A stretch of 64,000 nucleotides of DNA from Microbacterium sp. zg-Y625 (GTDB lineage Bacteria; Actinomycetota; Actinomycetes; Actinomycetales; Microbacteriaceae), in NCBI RefSeq assembly GCF_030246925.1, contig NZ_CP126740.1, positions 682,001 through 746,000 on the forward strand. The letters run 5' to 3'. Of the stretch, positions 7,551 through 17,777 are shown in pieces; within the stretch, counting starts at the first letter, position 1, and each line of letters opens with the position of its first letter. Both the position numbers and the translations under genes were made by a program. A model generated the notes under the pieces. The model saw only the letters and a program-made list of their open reading frames with translations, searched no databases and had not been told where the DNA came from.

Positions 7551-8759
7551 TCAGTCCAGCAGCCCGCCGGGGACGCGGGTGTCGGCCCGTGGCAGCGCCG
7601 CCTGCGCGCGGGCCAGCTCCTGCTTCGCCGCGCGCACGTCGCGAGCGGCTCGGCGGGCTCGGTACCAGGGCGCGCGCCGGCGCCGTTCGCGTGCCTCGCG
7701 CAGGTGCACCTCCGCGGCGATCACGAGCGCGCGCGCTTCGACGGCGCGGCGCTGCGCATCGCTGACCGGGGCGAGGGGGATGTCGCGGTCCCGTGCCACG
7801 ACGGCGGTCCACGAAGCGGCGACGAGGATCACGATCGCGATCAGACGGAACCACACCAGGAACGCGATGAAGACCGAGAACGTCGCCAGCAGCGGGTTGG
7901 CCGGCGTGTAGACCAGCAGCAGGCCGGCACCCAGCTGCAGCACCCCGATCGCCGCTCCGCCCAGCACCGCGCCGGGCCAGATGGTCGGCCACGGCACCGA
8001 GGCCCCGGCGAGAAACCGGAACAGCAGCGCCAGCGCGGTGGAGTTGATCCCGAAGGCCACCACGACCGACCCCACCCGGCTGGCCACCGACACCCAGGCC
8101 GCGGCATCCTGCCACCCGAACAGGTCGAACAGCAGATTGACCGCGCCCGAGGCCATCGCCCCGAGCCCCGCACCGAGCACGAGCGCGATGCCGAACATCG
8201 CCCCGGCGACGAAGTCGCGCGCCTTCAGCACCAGATAGCTGCGGGGGTCGAACGGCAGCCCGAAGATGTCGCGCACGGCACGGCGGGTGTAGGTGACGAA
8301 GCCGATGGCGGTCCAGATCGCCACCACGAACGCCACGGAACCGGTGATCGCGAGCGCGCCCGTGCTGGAACGGGCCACCTCGGTGACCTCCTCCCGCGTC
8401 ACCAGACCGCCGGCGGAGATGAGGTCGGGGATGTAGAGGTTCACCAGCGCGATGAGAGCGTCGATGGCATCCCTGCTGCCGCCGAGCCAGACTCCGACGA
8501 TCGCGAAGGCGAAGTACAGCACCGCGAACATCGCGAACAGCGACTGGTAGCTGATGCTGGCAGCGAGGAGGAACCCGTTGTGGCGCAGGAAGTGCCGCCA
8601 CACCCGCACCGGGAACCACGCCAGCGTGCGCCGGCGCAGCGCCGTGGCGCGCTCGATCGGCTCGTCCAGGCGTTCGCGCAGCACCGAATCGTCCCAGCGG
8701 GCGCGCCACGAATCGTCCCGCCCGTCGTCGGGCGCGCCCTCCCGGCCGGGGTCGCTCAC
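7551..8759 (-). CDS. YihY/virulence factor BrkB family membrane protein
   Basis: The 402-residue inner-membrane protein has six hydrophobic segments between about residues 55 and 290. The YihY (BrkB-like) signatures include FLRHNGFLLAASISYQSLFAMF near the first helix and the GWLGGSRD/LVNLYIPDLIS region after it. The last ~90 residues are charged, Arg/Ala-rich and probably cytoplasmic, forming a helical tail with REARERRRRAPWYRARR. No molecular function is firmly known for the family despite the old ribonuclease BN name. The start is a GTG with a TACGCT box 7 nt upstream. Confidence 0.88.
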   Translation of the reverse strand: MSDPGREGAPDDGRDDSWRARWDDSVLRERLDEPIERATALRRRTLAWFPVRVWRHFLRHNGFLLAASISYQSLFAMFAVLYFAFAIVGVWLGGSRDAIDALIALVNLYIPDLISAGGLVTREEVTEVARSSTGALAITGSVAFVVAIWTAIGFVTYTRRAVRDIFGLPFDPRSYLVLKARDFVAGAMFGIALVLGAGLGAMASGAVNLLFDLFGWQDAAAWVSVASRVGSVVVAFGINSTALALLFRFLAGASVPWPTIWPGAVLGGAAIGVLQLGAGLLLVYTPANPLLATFSVFIAFLVWFRLIAIVILVAASWTAVVARDRDIPLAPVSDAQRRAVEARALVIAAEVHLREARERRRRAPWYRARRAARDVRAAKQELARAQAALPRADTRVPGGLLD

Positions 8760-8766
8760 GCGCCCC

Positions 8767-8772
8767 AGCGTA
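8767..8772 (-). promoter_or_regulatory. -10 box (TACGCT) before the YihY gene
   Basis: TACGCT ends 7 nt before the GTG, the same geometry as at other starts in this window. Confidence 0.5.
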
Positions 8773-8787
8773 CCGAGGGGGATCCGG

Positions 8788-9558
8788 CTACTTGCGCAGG
8801 ATCGCCTGCTTCACCTCGGCGATGGCCTTGGTGACCTCGATGCCGCGGGGGCACGCCTCGGTGCAGTTGAAGGTCGTGCGGCAGCGCCACACGCCTTCCT
8901 TGTCGTTGAGGATGTCCAGGCGTGCGTCGCCGGCGTCGTCGCGCGAGTCGAAGATGAACCGGTGCGCGTTGACGATCGCGGCGGGCCCGAAGTACTGCCC
9001 GTCGGTCCAGAACACCGGGCACGACGAGGTGCACGCGGCGCAGAGGATGCACTTGGTGGTGTCGTCGAAGATCTCGCGGTTGGCGATGGTCTGGATGCGC
9101 TCCTTGCCGGGCTCCGGCTTGGAGGTGGCGATGAGGAACGGCTGCACCTCGCGGTACGACGCGAAGAACGGCTCCATGTCGACGATCAGGTCCTTCTCCA
9201 GCGGCAGGCCCTTGATGGCCTCCACGTAGATGGGCTTGGAGATGTCGAGGTCTTTGATGAGCGTCTTGCAGGCCAGGCGGTTGCGACCGTTGATGCGCAT
9301 GGCGTCGGAGCCGCAGATGCCGTGCGCGCACGAGCGGCGGAAGCTCAGCGAGCCGTCGACCTCCCACTTGATCTTGTGGAGGGCGTCCAGCACACGGTCG
9401 GTGGAGTACAGCTCCACGTCGTAGTCGACCCAGCGCGGCTCGGTGTCCTTCTCGGGGTCGAACCGGCGGATGATGAAGGTGACGAGGAACGACTGGATGC
9501 CGGTGGCGCCGGACTCCACGGCGTCGGCCGTCTCGGCGGGGGCGAGTGCGGTGGCCAT
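8788..9558 (-). CDS. sdhB: Succinate dehydrogenase iron-sulfur subunit
   Basis: SdhB carries electrons from the flavoprotein to the membrane quinone site in complex II. The 256-residue protein has the [2Fe-2S] ligands in RRSCAHGICGSDAM-x-ACKTL (about residues 75-100) and the ferredoxin-like cysteines CILCAACTSSCP and CRTTFNCTEACPRGIEV that bind the [4Fe-4S] and [3Fe-4S] clusters. The ATG start lies 2 bp after the sdhA stop, so the two are translated from one message. It is the last gene of a minus-strand sdhCDAB operon. Confidence 0.97.
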   Translation of the reverse strand: MATALAPAETADAVESGATGIQSFLVTFIIRRFDPEKDTEPRWVDYDVELYSTDRVLDALHKIKWEVDGSLSFRRSCAHGICGSDAMRINGRNRLACKTLIKDLDISKPIYVEAIKGLPLEKDLIVDMEPFFASYREVQPFLIATSKPEPGKERIQTIANREIFDDTTKCILCAACTSSCPVFWTDGQYFGPAAIVNAHRFIFDSRDDAGDARLDILNDKEGVWRCRTTFNCTEACPRGIEVTKAIAEVKQAILRK

Positions 9559-9560
9559 GC

Positions 9561-11366
9561 CTAGTACTTCCTCTCCATGGGCTGGTAACGCGTGATGACG
9601 ACGGGCTTCCAGTCCAGGCGGATGTGGTCCTCGGGGTGCGAGGACTGCGGGTCGCCGGAGAGGTAGGCCATCGTGTGCTTCATGTAGTTCTCGTCGTCGC
9701 GCTTGGGGTAGTCGTCGCGCATGTGGCCGCCGCGGCTCTCCTTGCGGTTGCGGGCGGTGACGACGACGACCTCGGCGAGGTCCAGGAGGAACCCGAGCTC
9801 GACGGCCTCGAGCAGGTCGGTGTTGAACCGCTTGCCCTTGTCGTCGACGTGCACGTTGCGGTAGCGCTCGCGGAGGTCCGCGATGACGTCCATGACCTCG
9901 GCGAGGGACTCGTCGGTGCGGAAGACCTGGGCCTTGCGGTCCATCTCGTCCTGCAGCGTCTTGCGCAGCACCGCGATGCGCTCGGTACCCGGGTTGTTGC
10001 GGAGGGTCTCGAGCATGTCGCGGACCTCCTTGGCGGGGTCCTCCGGCAGCGGCACGAAGTCCGCGGTCTGCACGTACTCGACGGCGTTGCGGCCGGCGCG
10101 CTTGCCGAACACGTTGATGTCCAGCAGCGAGTTGGTGCCCAGACGGTTGGAGCCGTGCACCGAGACGCACGCGCACTCGCCGGCGGCGTAGAGGCCGGGG
10201 ACGACGGTGGTGTTGTCGGCGAGCACCTCGGCCTTGACGTTGGTGGGGATGCCGCCCATCGCGTAGTGGGCGGTCGGCATGACCGGCACGGGCTCCACCA
10301 CCGGGTCCACGCCCAGGTAGGTGCGGGCGAACTCGGTGATGTCGGGGAGCTTCGTCTCGAGCACCTCGGCGCCCAGGTGCGTGCAGTCCAGCAGCACGTA
10401 GTCGCGGTCCGGCCCGGCACCGCGGCCCTCGGCGACCTCCTGCACCATGCAGCGGCTGACGATGTCGCGGGGGGCGAGGTCCTTGATGGTGGGGGCGTAG
10501 CGCTCCATGAACCGCTCACCCGAGGCGTTGCGCAGGATCGCCCCTTCACCGCGGGCGCCCTCGGTGAGGAGGATGCCGAGGCCGGCGAGGCCGGTGGGGT
10601 GGAACTGGAAGAACTCCATGTCCTCCAGGGGCAGGCCCTTGCGCCAGATCACGCCGACGCCGTCACCGGTGAGGGTGTGCGCGTTCGAGGTCGTCTTGAA
10701 GATCTTGCCGAAGCCGCCGGTGGCGAAGATGACGGCCTTGGACTGGAAGACGTGGAGGTCGCCGGTCGCGAGGTCGTAGGCGACGACGCCCGCGACCTGC
10801 ATGCTGCCGTCGGGCGCCTTCACCGTCACGAGGTCGAGCACGTAGAACTCGTTGAAGAAGTTGATGCCGAGGCGCACGCAGTTCTGGAACAGCGTCTGCA
10901 GGATCATGTGGCCGGTGCGGTCTGCGGCGTAGCAGGCGCGGCGCACCGGGGTCTTGCCGTGGTCGGCGGTGTGACCGCCGAAGCGGCGCTGGTCGATCTT
11001 GCCCTCGGGGGTGCGGTTGAACGGCAGCCCCATGTTCTCGAGGTCGATGACGGCGTCGATCGCCTCTTTGGCGAGGATCTCCGCGGCATCCTGGTCGACG
11101 AGGTAGTCGCCGCCCTTGACAGTGTCGAAGGTGTGCCACTCCCACGAGTCCTCTTCGACGTTGGCCAGGGCCGCCGCCATGCCGCCCTGCGCCGCACCGG
11201 TGTGCGAGCGGGTCGGGTAGAGCTTCGAGATCACGGCGGTCTTCGCGCCAGGGCCGGCCTCGATGGCCGCCCGCATGCCGGCGCCGCCGGCGCCCACGAT
11301 CACGATGTCGAACTGGTGGTAGTGCACGCCGTCCTTGACGACGGCGCCTTCGCTCTGGGTGCTCAC
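9561..11366 (-). CDS. sdhA: Succinate dehydrogenase flavoprotein subunit
   Basis: SdhA oxidises succinate to fumarate in the TCA cycle using covalently bound FAD. The 601-residue protein opens with the Rossmann motif [14 protein letters not shown]. It has the FAD-attachment region [15 protein letters not shown] (the His of RSHT), the active-site segment [29 protein letters not shown], and the C-terminal arginine-rich segment [20 protein letters not shown]. It sits between sdhD and sdhB. The order C-D-A-B with separate membrane anchors matches other actinobacterial complex II operons. Confidence 0.97.
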   Translation of the reverse strand: MSTQSEGAVVKDGVHYHQFDIVIVGAGGAGMRAAIEAGPGAKTAVISKLYPTRSHTGAAQGGMAAALANVEEDSWEWHTFDTVKGGDYLVDQDAAEILAKEAIDAVIDLENMGLPFNRTPEGKIDQRRFGGHTADHGKTPVRRACYAADRTGHMILQTLFQNCVRLGINFFNEFYVLDLVTVKAPDGSMQVAGVVAYDLATGDLHVFQSKAVIFATGGFGKIFKTTSNAHTLTGDGVGVIWRKGLPLEDMEFFQFHPTGLAGLGILLTEGARGEGAILRNASGERFMERYAPTIKDLAPRDIVSRCMVQEVAEGRGAGPDRDYVLLDCTHLGAEVLETKLPDITEFARTYLGVDPVVEPVPVMPTAHYAMGGIPTNVKAEVLADNTTVVPGLYAAGECACVSVHGSNRLGTNSLLDINVFGKRAGRNAVEYVQTADFVPLPEDPAKEVRDMLETLRNNPGTERIAVLRKTLQDEMDRKAQVFRTDESLAEVMDVIADLRERYRNVHVDDKGKRFNTDLLEAVELGFLLDLAEVVVVTARNRKESRGGHMRDDYPKRDDENYMKHTMAYLSGDPQSSHPEDHIRLDWKPVVITRYQPMERKY

Positions 11367-11407
11367 GTGTCAGATGCCTTCAATCTCTGCTGTGTCGCGC
11401 GACGTCG

Positions 11408-11863
11408 CTACGCCGCGCACTTCTCGATCAGCCACTCGGTGGCGCTGTTCTCAATCCCGAGGCAGGGGTCGAAGGTGAACACCACGAGCGTGCCCAGGAC
11501 GATCATGAGCCCCGACGACAGCCAGACCGCCCAGACCAGCGCGCGACGGGCCTTGGGGCCGGTGACGTAGTCGTTGACGATCGTGCGCATGCCGTTGGCG
11601 CCGTGGATGAAGGCGAGCCAGAGCATCAGCACATCCCACCACTGCCAGAACGGCGAGGCGAACTTGCCGGCGACGAATGCGAAGTCGATGCCGTGGATGC
11701 CTTCGCCCAGCATGAGGTTCACGAACAGGTGGCCGAAGATCAGCACGACCAGCAGCACGCCCGAGACGCGCATGTAGATCCAGCCCCACTTCTCCAGGTT
11801 CGCGCCCTTCTTGCGGGGCGTGGAGTGCGGCGCGCGGGGCGCGGCGAGGGTGTCGGCGGTCAT
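11408..11863 (-). CDS. sdhD: Succinate dehydrogenase hydrophobic membrane anchor subunit
   Basis: The 151-residue protein has three transmembrane helices (about residues 30-50, 70-92 and 112-135). The segment IYMRVSGVLLVVLIFGHLFVNLML contains a His suited to haem b ligation, and WLAFIHGANGMRTIVNDYV follows at the second helix. It anchors SdhAB in the membrane and helps form the quinone site. Its ATG overlaps the sdhC stop by one base (TGATG), so longer in-frame extensions inside sdhC were rejected. Confidence 0.92.
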   Translation of the reverse strand: MTADTLAAPRAPHSTPRKKGANLEKWGWIYMRVSGVLLVVLIFGHLFVNLMLGEGIHGIDFAFVAGKFASPFWQWWDVLMLWLAFIHGANGMRTIVNDYVTGPKARRALVWAVWLSSGLMIVLGTLVVFTFDPCLGIENSATEWLIEKCAA

Positions 11864-12297
11864 CAGTGGCCTCCCCATCCGGAAGCGAACACGATCGAGA
11901 GGTGGCGCACCGAGAACGGCACGAGGGTCACGAGCCACAGGGCCAGAACGCCCCACCAGAGCTGGCGCTGGTAGCGCGCGCCCTTGGACCAGAAGTCCAC
12001 GAGGATGATGCGCAGCCCGTTGTACGCGTGGTACGCGATCGCAGCGACGAGGACGACCTCGCCGAGCCCCATGATCGGGTTCTTGTACGTGCTCATGACC
12101 GCGTTGTACGCCTCAGGCGCCACGCGGATCAGTGCCGTGTCGAGCACGTGCACGAGCAGGAAGAAGAAGATGGCGACGCCGGTGATGCGGTGCAGCACCC
12201 ACGACCACATGCCCTCGTTGCCGCGGTACAGCGTGCCGCGCGGCGTTCTGGATGTCGTCTCTTTCACCGACAGCGTGACGCGTGCTGGTGCAGCCAC
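11863..12297 (-). CDS. sdhC: Succinate dehydrogenase cytochrome b subunit
   Basis: This is the first gene of the sdhCDAB operon. The 144-residue membrane subunit shows GTLYRGNEGMWSWVLHRITG followed by the first helix, whose LLVHVLDT holds a candidate haem ligand, then IAYHAYNGLRIILVDF and a third helix near the C-terminus. The start is a GTG chosen because a GGAGG ribosome binding site lies 6-7 bases upstream and the residues from VAAPARVTLSVKE align with the expected N-terminus; in-frame codons further upstream have no such site. A TAGGAT at about 12385-12390 on the minus strand is a possible -10 box, which would give an ~80-nt leader. Confidence 0.92.
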   Translation of the reverse strand: MAAPARVTLSVKETTSRTPRGTLYRGNEGMWSWVLHRITGVAIFFFLLVHVLDTALIRVAPEAYNAVMSTYKNPIMGLGEVVLVAAIAYHAYNGLRIILVDFWSKGARYQRQLWWGVLALWLVTLVPFSVRHLSIVFASGWGGH

Positions 12298-12464
12298 TTT
12301 CGTCCTCCATGGTCGACAGGGGGGAGGTGGACCGCTCGCACAGGAGGGGCGGAATCCACGTTGCGTCACAGGGGCGCGTCGTCCATCCTATTCCCGCGGA
12401 TCGAACCGAGGCGACGAAGGCCTGCCTAATCGCGGCTGTTCACGGGGCGGATGCCGCGTGTCGC

Positions 12465-12470
12465 TAGCCT
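12465..12470 (+). promoter_or_regulatory. -10 box (TAGCCT) before the mannose-1-phosphate guanylyltransferase gene
   Basis: TAGCCT ends 7 nt before the ATG. It supports the ATG at 12478 as start and suggests a leaderless transcript. Confidence 0.6.
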
Positions 12471-12477
12471 GGGCCCC

Positions 12478-13590
12478 ATGGCAGACACCCTTGCGAACTT
12501 CTACGCCGTCATCCCCGCGGGGGGAATCGGCAGCCGCCTGTGGCCGCTCTCGCGCGCCGACGCCCCCAAGTTCCTGCACGACCTGACCGGGTCCGGGCAG
12601 ACGCTGCTGCGCGACACCTGGGACCGCCTCGAGCCCCTCGCGGGTGCTGACCGCATCGCCGTGGTCACCGGTCGCGCGCACCGCGCGGCGGTGGAGGAGC
12701 AGCTGCCCGGCATCCCCGACCGCAACGTCTTCCTCGAATCCGACCCGCGGGAATCCGCCGCCGCGATCGGGCTGGCAGCGGCCGTGCTCGTGCGCCGTGA
12801 GCCCGATGTCATCATCGGCTCGTTCGCCGCCGACCACGTGATCCGTGGCACCCGCACGTTCGAGTTCGCCGTGCAGCAAGCCGTCGCCGTCGCCCGCGAG
12901 GGCTACATCTGCACGATCGGCATCCAGCCCTCCGAACCCTCCGTGGGGTTCGGATACATCAAGAAGGACGGCGAGCTCATCGTCGACGGAGCCCCGGAGG
13001 CCGCCGTCGTCGAGCGCTTCGTGGAGAAGCCCGACCTCGACACCGCGAAGGAGTACTTCGCCGACCGCTCGTACCTGTGGAACGCGGGCATGTTCATCTC
13101 CCGTGCCGACGTGCTGCTGGCCGAGCTCGCTGAGAACGCGCCCGAGCTGCACGCGGGCCTGCTGGAGCTCGCGGAGGCGTGGGACGACCGGGAGCGCCGC
13201 GGTCCCGTCGTCGACCGGGTGTGGCCGACGCTCCCCAAGATCGCGATCGACTACGTCGTGGCCGAGCCCGCGGCCGAGAAGGGGCGCCTCGCCGTCATCC
13301 CCGGGCACTTCGACTGGGATGACGTGGGGGACTTCGCGAGCCTCGCCAAGCTCAACTCCCACGGCCGCAACGAGCTGGCGATCCTGGGAAAGAACGCGCG
13401 CGTCCTCTCGGACGCCGCCAGTGGCATCGTGGTCAGCCAGACCTCGCGCGTCATCAGCCTCATCGGCGTGAAGGACATCGTGGTCGTCGACACCGAGGAC
13501 GCTCTGCTGGTCACCACGAGCGAGCACGCGCAGCGCGTGAAGGGCGTGGTCGATGCGCTCAAGCTCACCGGCCGCGGCGACGTTTTGTGA
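12478..13590 (+). CDS. manC: Mannose-1-phosphate guanylyltransferase
   Basis: The enzyme makes GDP-mannose from mannose-1-phosphate and GTP, feeding mannosylated lipids, glycans and polysaccharides. The 370-residue protein has the nucleotidyltransferase signature PAGGIGSRLWPLSRADAPKFL at residues about 13-33, then GSFAADHVI, GFGYIKKDGEL, FVEKPDLDTAKEY and WNAGMFISRADVLL. It lacks the C-terminal phosphomannose isomerase domain of bifunctional ManC. It is divergent from the sdh operon with about 180 bp between them. A phosphomannomutase gene that would supply its substrate lies at 33788-35464. Confidence 0.93.
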   Translation: MADTLANFYAVIPAGGIGSRLWPLSRADAPKFLHDLTGSGQTLLRDTWDRLEPLAGADRIAVVTGRAHRAAVEEQLPGIPDRNVFLESDPRESAAAIGLAAAVLVRREPDVIIGSFAADHVIRGTRTFEFAVQQAVAVAREGYICTIGIQPSEPSVGFGYIKKDGELIVDGAPEAAVVERFVEKPDLDTAKEYFADRSYLWNAGMFISRADVLLAELAENAPELHAGLLELAEAWDDRERRGPVVDRVWPTLPKIAIDYVVAEPAAEKGRLAVIPGHFDWDDVGDFASLAKLNSHGRNELAILGKNARVLSDAASGIVVSQTSRVISLIGVKDIVVVDTEDALLVTTSEHAQRVKGVVDALKLTGRGDVL

Positions 13591-13599
13591 GCTGTCTAT

Positions 13600-13622
13600 G
13601 ACGCGATGATTGCGTCTTTGTA
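13600..13622 (+). terminator. Weak stem-loop with T-rich tail after manC
   Basis: GACGC and GCGTC form a short 5-bp stem with a 7-nt loop, followed directly by TTTGTAA. It is weak but is the only terminator-like structure in the 135-bp gap before the BMP lipoprotein gene. Confidence 0.35.
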
Positions 13623-13724
13623 ACCTTTCGCCGTCAGGCCCGGATTCGGTCAAGGGCACCGCGTCACAGTGGGTAACTTTCAGATGGCGCCGCGAAATCC
13701 GCGGGAGCCATCGTGGAGGCTGCT

Positions 13725-14840
13725 TTGACCATCTCGACCACCAAGAAGGTCCTCGGCGCGACCGGCGTCGCTACGCTGCTCGTCGCCCTCGCAGGCTGCG
13801 GAAGCGCGCCCGAGGAGAACACCGGCGGCAGTGCCGCACCCGAGCCGGCAGACGACTTCAAGCCCTGCCTGATCTCTGACGAGGGCGGCTGGAACGACCG
13901 TTCGTTCAACCAGTCCGCCAAGGAAGGCATGGACCGCGCCCTCGAGGAGCTCGACATCGAGGGCATCGAGATGGAGTCGACGACGCCCAACGACTACGCG
14001 CCGAACCTCGAGACGCTCGTCTCCGAGGGCTGCACGTTCATCGTCTCGGTGGGCTTCAACCTCTCGGCCGCCACGGTCGAGTCGGCGCTGGCCAACCTTG
14101 ACATCGACTACGCGATCATCGATGACTGGGCCGACAACGACTTCGACGGCGCCACCGACGCCCCGAACATCAAGCCCCTCGTGTTCGACACCGCGCAGGC
14201 GTCGTACCTCGGCGGCTACGCCGCGGCGGCCTGGTCGGCGCAGAACGGCGTCAACAAGGTCGGCACCTTCGGCGGCATGCAGATCCCGTCGGTCGCCGTG
14301 TTCATGGACGGCTTCGAGATGGGCGTCGACAAGTACAACGAGGACAAGGGCGCTGCCGTCGAGGTCTTCGGCTGGGACACCGCCGCGCAGGAGGGCGCCT
14401 TCACCGGCGGCTTCGCGGCCAACGACACCGCCAAGCAGACCGCGCAGGGCGTGCTCGACCAGGGTGTGGATGTCATCCTCCCCGTGGGCGGACCGATCTA
14501 CCAGAGCGCAGCGGCGGCCATCACCGACGCTGGCCTGGACGTCGTCATGGTGGGCGTCGACAAGGACCTCGCCGTGGCCGATGACAACGTCACCGACGTG
14601 ACCCTCGTCTCGATCATGAAGGCCATCGACGTGGCCGTGTACGACGCCACCCTCGAGGCCGCCGCGGGCGACTTCAACGTGGAGCCGTACGTGGGGACGC
14701 TCGAGAACGAGGGCGTCAAGCTCTCCGAGTTCCACGAGTTCGAGGCCGAGCTGCCCGAGGGTCTCGCCGACGAGCTGGCTGCCCTGCAGGAGCAGATCAT
14801 CGCGGGTGACATCACGGTCGAGTCGCCGAACTCCCCGTGA
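13725..14840 (+). CDS. BMP family nucleoside-binding lipoprotein of ABC importer
   Basis: This is the substrate-binding protein of a nucleoside ABC importer (BMP/PnrA/Med family). The chosen start is a TTG preceded at 5 nt by GGAGG, giving a clean lipoprotein signal: a Lys-Lys N-terminus, a hydrophobic stretch and the lipobox LVALAGC at residues about 19-25. An in-frame GTG 12 bp upstream overlaps that ribosome binding site and is less likely. The mature protein has the family pattern DEGGWNDRSFNQSAKEGMDRALEE, VSVGFNLSAATVESA and GGMQIPSVAVFMDGFEMG. A strong hairpin follows it, so the lipoprotein can be made in excess over the downstream transporter proteins. Confidence 0.92.
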   Translation: MTISTTKKVLGATGVATLLVALAGCGSAPEENTGGSAAPEPADDFKPCLISDEGGWNDRSFNQSAKEGMDRALEELDIEGIEMESTTPNDYAPNLETLVSEGCTFIVSVGFNLSAATVESALANLDIDYAIIDDWADNDFDGATDAPNIKPLVFDTAQASYLGGYAAAAWSAQNGVNKVGTFGGMQIPSVAVFMDGFEMGVDKYNEDKGAAVEVFGWDTAAQEGAFTGGFAANDTAKQTAQGVLDQGVDVILPVGGPIYQSAAAAITDAGLDVVMVGVDKDLAVADDNVTDVTLVSIMKAIDVAVYDATLEAAAGDFNVEPYVGTLENEGVKLSEFHEFEAELPEGLADELAALQEQIIAGDITVESPNSP

Positions 14841-14857
14841 CCTTCTGAAGTCCCGCT

Positions 14858-14890
14858 CGGGGCGAGCAGCGATGATCGCTGCTCGCCCCG
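14858..14890 (+). terminator. Perfect 16-bp stem hairpin after the BMP lipoprotein gene
   Basis: CGGGGCGAGCAGCGAT and its exact reverse complement are separated by a single G, so in practice the tip opens to a small loop. There is no U-tract, which is usual for actinobacterial terminators. It lies between the lipoprotein gene and its ATPase gene and probably acts as a terminator or attenuator. Confidence 0.7.
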
Positions 14891-14937
14891 CGCATGTTCC
14901 CATGGACAGGGGAGCGGCGGCTGCGCGGCTCCTGGAA

Positions 14938-14943
14938 TAGGGT
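14938..14943 (+). promoter_or_regulatory. -10 box (TAGGGT) before the ABC ATPase gene
   Basis: TAGGGT ends 6 nt before the ATG of the ATPase gene, so the transporter genes may have their own leaderless promoter downstream of the hairpin. Confidence 0.5.
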
Positions 14944-14949
14944 TGAGAT

Positions 14950-16464
14950 ATGAAGCTCGAGCTTCGCGGAATCACCAAGCGATTCGGCACCCTCGTCGCC
15001 AACGATCGGATCGATCTCACCGTGGAGCCCGGTGAGATCCATGCGCTGCTGGGCGAGAACGGTGCCGGAAAGTCCACGCTGATGAACGTCCTCTACGGCC
15101 TGTACCAGGCCGACGAGGGGGAGATCCTGCTCGACGGGGTGCCGCAGCACTTCCGCGGGCCGGGCGACGCGATGGCCGCGGGCATCGGCATGGTGCACCA
15201 GCACTTCATGCTGATCCCGGTGTTCACCGTCGCCGAGAACGTCATGCTCGGCCATGAGTCGACCAAGGGTCTGGGCGTGCTCGACCTCGGCGCCGCCCGC
15301 GCGCACGTGCGCGCCGTGGCCGACCGGTTCGGATTCGACATCGACCCGGATGCCATCGTGGGAGACCTCCCCGTGGGCGTGCAGCAGCGCGTCGAGATCA
15401 TCAAGGCGCTCTCCCGCGATGCCAAGGTGCTCGTCTTCGACGAGCCGACCGCGGTGCTCACCCCGCAGGAGACCGACGAGCTGATGACGATCATGCGTCA
15501 GCTGCGCGACGAGGGCACCTCGATCGTCTTCATCACCCACAAGCTGCGCGAGGTGCGCGAAGTCGCCGACCGCATCACCGTCATCCGCCTCGGCGCGGTC
15601 GTCGGCGAGGCCTCGCCGACCGCGTCCAACACCGAGCTCGCGTCGCTCATGGTCGGTCGTGCTGTCGAGCTGACCGTGCAGAAGCAGCCGCCGCGCCTCG
15701 GTTCCGGCGGACTGGAGGTCCGCGACCTCCGCGTGCTCACCCACCACGGCGCCATCGTCGTCGACGCCGTCTCGTTCGACGTCCGCCCCGGCGAGGTGCT
15801 CGCCATCGCCGGAGTGCAGGGCAACGGGCAGACCGAGCTGGTCGAGGCCATCGTCGGCCTCGCCGCCCGCGTCGAAGGCTCCATCAGCCTCGACGGCACC
15901 GAGCTCGTGGGCCGGAGCGTGCGTGGCATCCTCGACGCCGGCGTGGGGTTCGTCCCCGAGGACCGCAACGAGGACGGCTTGGTGGGGGAGTTCTCCGTCG
16001 CCGAGAACCTCATCCTCGACCGCTCCTCCGACCGCGCGTTCGTCCGCATGGGCACGATCATGCGACAGGCCCTCGACGGCTTCGCCCGCGACCGCATCGC
16101 CGAGTACGACATCCGCACGCAGGGCCCGCAGACCCTCGCCGCGACTCTCTCCGGCGGCAACCAGCAGAAGGTCGTCATCGCCCGCGAGCTCAGCCGCGAA
16201 CTGCGGCTGCTCGTCGCCGCCCAGCCGACCCGCGGCGTCGATGTCGGTTCCATCGAATTCATCCACAAGCGCATCATCGAGACGCGCGACAGCGGCGTGC
16301 CGGTGATCGTCGTGTCGACCGAGCTCGACGAGGTGACCGCGCTCGCCGACCGCATCGCCGTGATGTACCGCGGCGCGATCGTCGGCGTCGTCCCCGGCGA
16401 CACCCCGCGCGACATCCTCGGCCTCATGATGGCCGGCGCCAGCGACCCGGAGGTGGCAGCATGA
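14950..16464 (+). CDS. Nucleoside ABC transporter, double ATP-binding protein
   Basis: The 504-residue protein has two ABC domains in tandem, like the NupA/RbsA type. The first has Walker [10 protein letters not shown] (about residues 37-45), a Q-loop before [16 protein letters not shown] and the Walker B-type segment [13 protein letters not shown]. The second has a degenerate Walker [14 protein letters not shown], the signature LSGGNQQK and the region [16 protein letters not shown] degenerate second Walker A is normal for this family. It powers import with the two permeases that follow; its stop overlaps the next start by ATGA. Confidence 0.95.
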   Translation: MKLELRGITKRFGTLVANDRIDLTVEPGEIHALLGENGAGKSTLMNVLYGLYQADEGEILLDGVPQHFRGPGDAMAAGIGMVHQHFMLIPVFTVAENVMLGHESTKGLGVLDLGAARAHVRAVADRFGFDIDPDAIVGDLPVGVQQRVEIIKALSRDAKVLVFDEPTAVLTPQETDELMTIMRQLRDEGTSIVFITHKLREVREVADRITVIRLGAVVGEASPTASNTELASLMVGRAVELTVQKQPPRLGSGGLEVRDLRVLTHHGAIVVDAVSFDVRPGEVLAIAGVQGNGQTELVEAIVGLAARVEGSISLDGTELVGRSVRGILDAGVGFVPEDRNEDGLVGEFSVAENLILDRSSDRAFVRMGTIMRQALDGFARDRIAEYDIRTQGPQTLAATLSGGNQQKVVIARELSRELRLLVAAQPTRGVDVGSIEFIHKRIIETRDSGVPVIVVSTELDEVTALADRIAVMYRGAIVGVVPGDTPRDILGLMMAGASDPEVAA

Positions 16465-17777
16465 CCGGCACGACACCCGGTGCCGACGACGTGACCCAGG
16501 GGCTGCCCCCCGAGCAGCTGCCTCCCGTCAAGAGCCCGCTGGCGGGGGACCCCGAGGTTCCGCCGCCGCCGCGCACCAACGTCTTCATCAAGGACCTCCT
16601 TCGCGGCAGCGCATTCACCACGATCCTCGCGATCGTGCTGGCGCTGGTCGTCGGCGGCATCCTCATCGCCCTCACCGACGAAGATGTCCAAGAGGCGGCC
16701 GGCTACTTCTTCGCCCGCCCCGGCGACACGTTCGCCGCGATCTGGAGCGCCGTGTACGGCGGCTACGAGGCCCTCTTCCGCGGCGCGGTGTTCAACCCGC
16801 GCGGGGCGGACTTCGCCGCGCAGATCCGCCCGTTGACCAGCTCCCTGGGATTCGCAGCTCCCCTCATCGCCGCCGGACTCGGCGTGGCGCTGGCGTTCCG
16901 CGTGGGCCTGTTCAACATCGGCGCCCGCGGCCAGATGCTCGTCGGCGCGATCTTCGCGGCGCTGTTCGCCTTCAATCTCGACCTGCCGTTCTGGCTGCAC
17001 ATGCCGCTGACGATGCTCGCCGGCATCATCGGGGGCGCCCTGTGGGGCGGGATCGTGGGGGTGCTGAAGGCGCGCACGGGCGCGCACGAGGTGATCCTCA
17101 CGATCATGCTCAACTACGTCGCCTACTACCTGCTGCTGTGGATGATCCGCACGCCCGGCCTGCTGCAGAAGCCGGGCACCAACCAGCCCATCACTTCGGC
17201 CACACCCGAGACGGCGCAGTTCCCCGAGCTCTTCGGGTCTGCGTTCCCGCTGCTGGACTGGGGCTTCGTGATGGTGATCATCGCGACGATCGCCGTCTGG
17301 TGGATCGTGGAGTTCTCGAGCCTCGGCATGCGCCTGCGCGCCGTGGGGGAGAACCCGCACGCCGCGCGCGCGGCGGGCATCAACGTCAAGCGCATCTACG
17401 TCTACGCGATGCTCTTCGCCGGAGGACTGGCGGGCCTGGCCGCGATGAACCAGATCCAGGGGTCGGTGACCACCGGCTTCTCGGGTTCGATCGACGCCGG
17501 CATCGGCTTCGACGCCATCACCGTCGCCCTCCTCGGCCGCAGTCGCGCGTGGGGCACCTTCGCCGCCGGCATCCTGTTCGGCGCGCTGAAGTCCGGGTCG
17601 TTCTCGATGCAGGCGCAGGGGATCCCCGTCGACATCGTGCTGGTCGTTCAGGCGCTCATCGTGCTGTTCATCGCGGCGCCGCCGCTGCTGCGGGCGGTGT
17701 TCTTCCTGCCCAAGACCGACGCGGAGAAGGCGGCCAAAGCCCGAGCCAAGTCAGCGAAGAAGGCGGTGGCCGCATGA
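16461..17777 (+). CDS. Nucleoside ABC transporter permease 1
   Basis: The 438-residue membrane protein of the BPD_transp_2 type (NupP-like) has an N-terminal proline-rich cytoplasmic stretch followed by 8-10 hydrophobic segments. Family traits include [56 protein letters not shown] and [19 protein letters not shown]. It overlaps both neighbours by 4 bp (ATGA), which indicates translational coupling within one transporter operon. Confidence 0.94.
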   Translation: MTGTTPGADDVTQGLPPEQLPPVKSPLAGDPEVPPPPRTNVFIKDLLRGSAFTTILAIVLALVVGGILIALTDEDVQEAAGYFFARPGDTFAAIWSAVYGGYEALFRGAVFNPRGADFAAQIRPLTSSLGFAAPLIAAGLGVALAFRVGLFNIGARGQMLVGAIFAALFAFNLDLPFWLHMPLTMLAGIIGGALWGGIVGVLKARTGAHEVILTIMLNYVAYYLLLWMIRTPGLLQKPGTNQPITSATPETAQFPELFGSAFPLLDWGFVMVIIATIAVWWIVEFSSLGMRLRAVGENPHAARAAGINVKRIYVYAMLFAGGLAGLAAMNQIQGSVTTGFSGSIDAGIGFDAITVALLGRSRAWGTFAAGILFGALKSGSFSMQAQGIPVDIVLVVQALIVLFIAAPPLLRAVFFLPKTDAEKAAKARAKSAKKAVAA

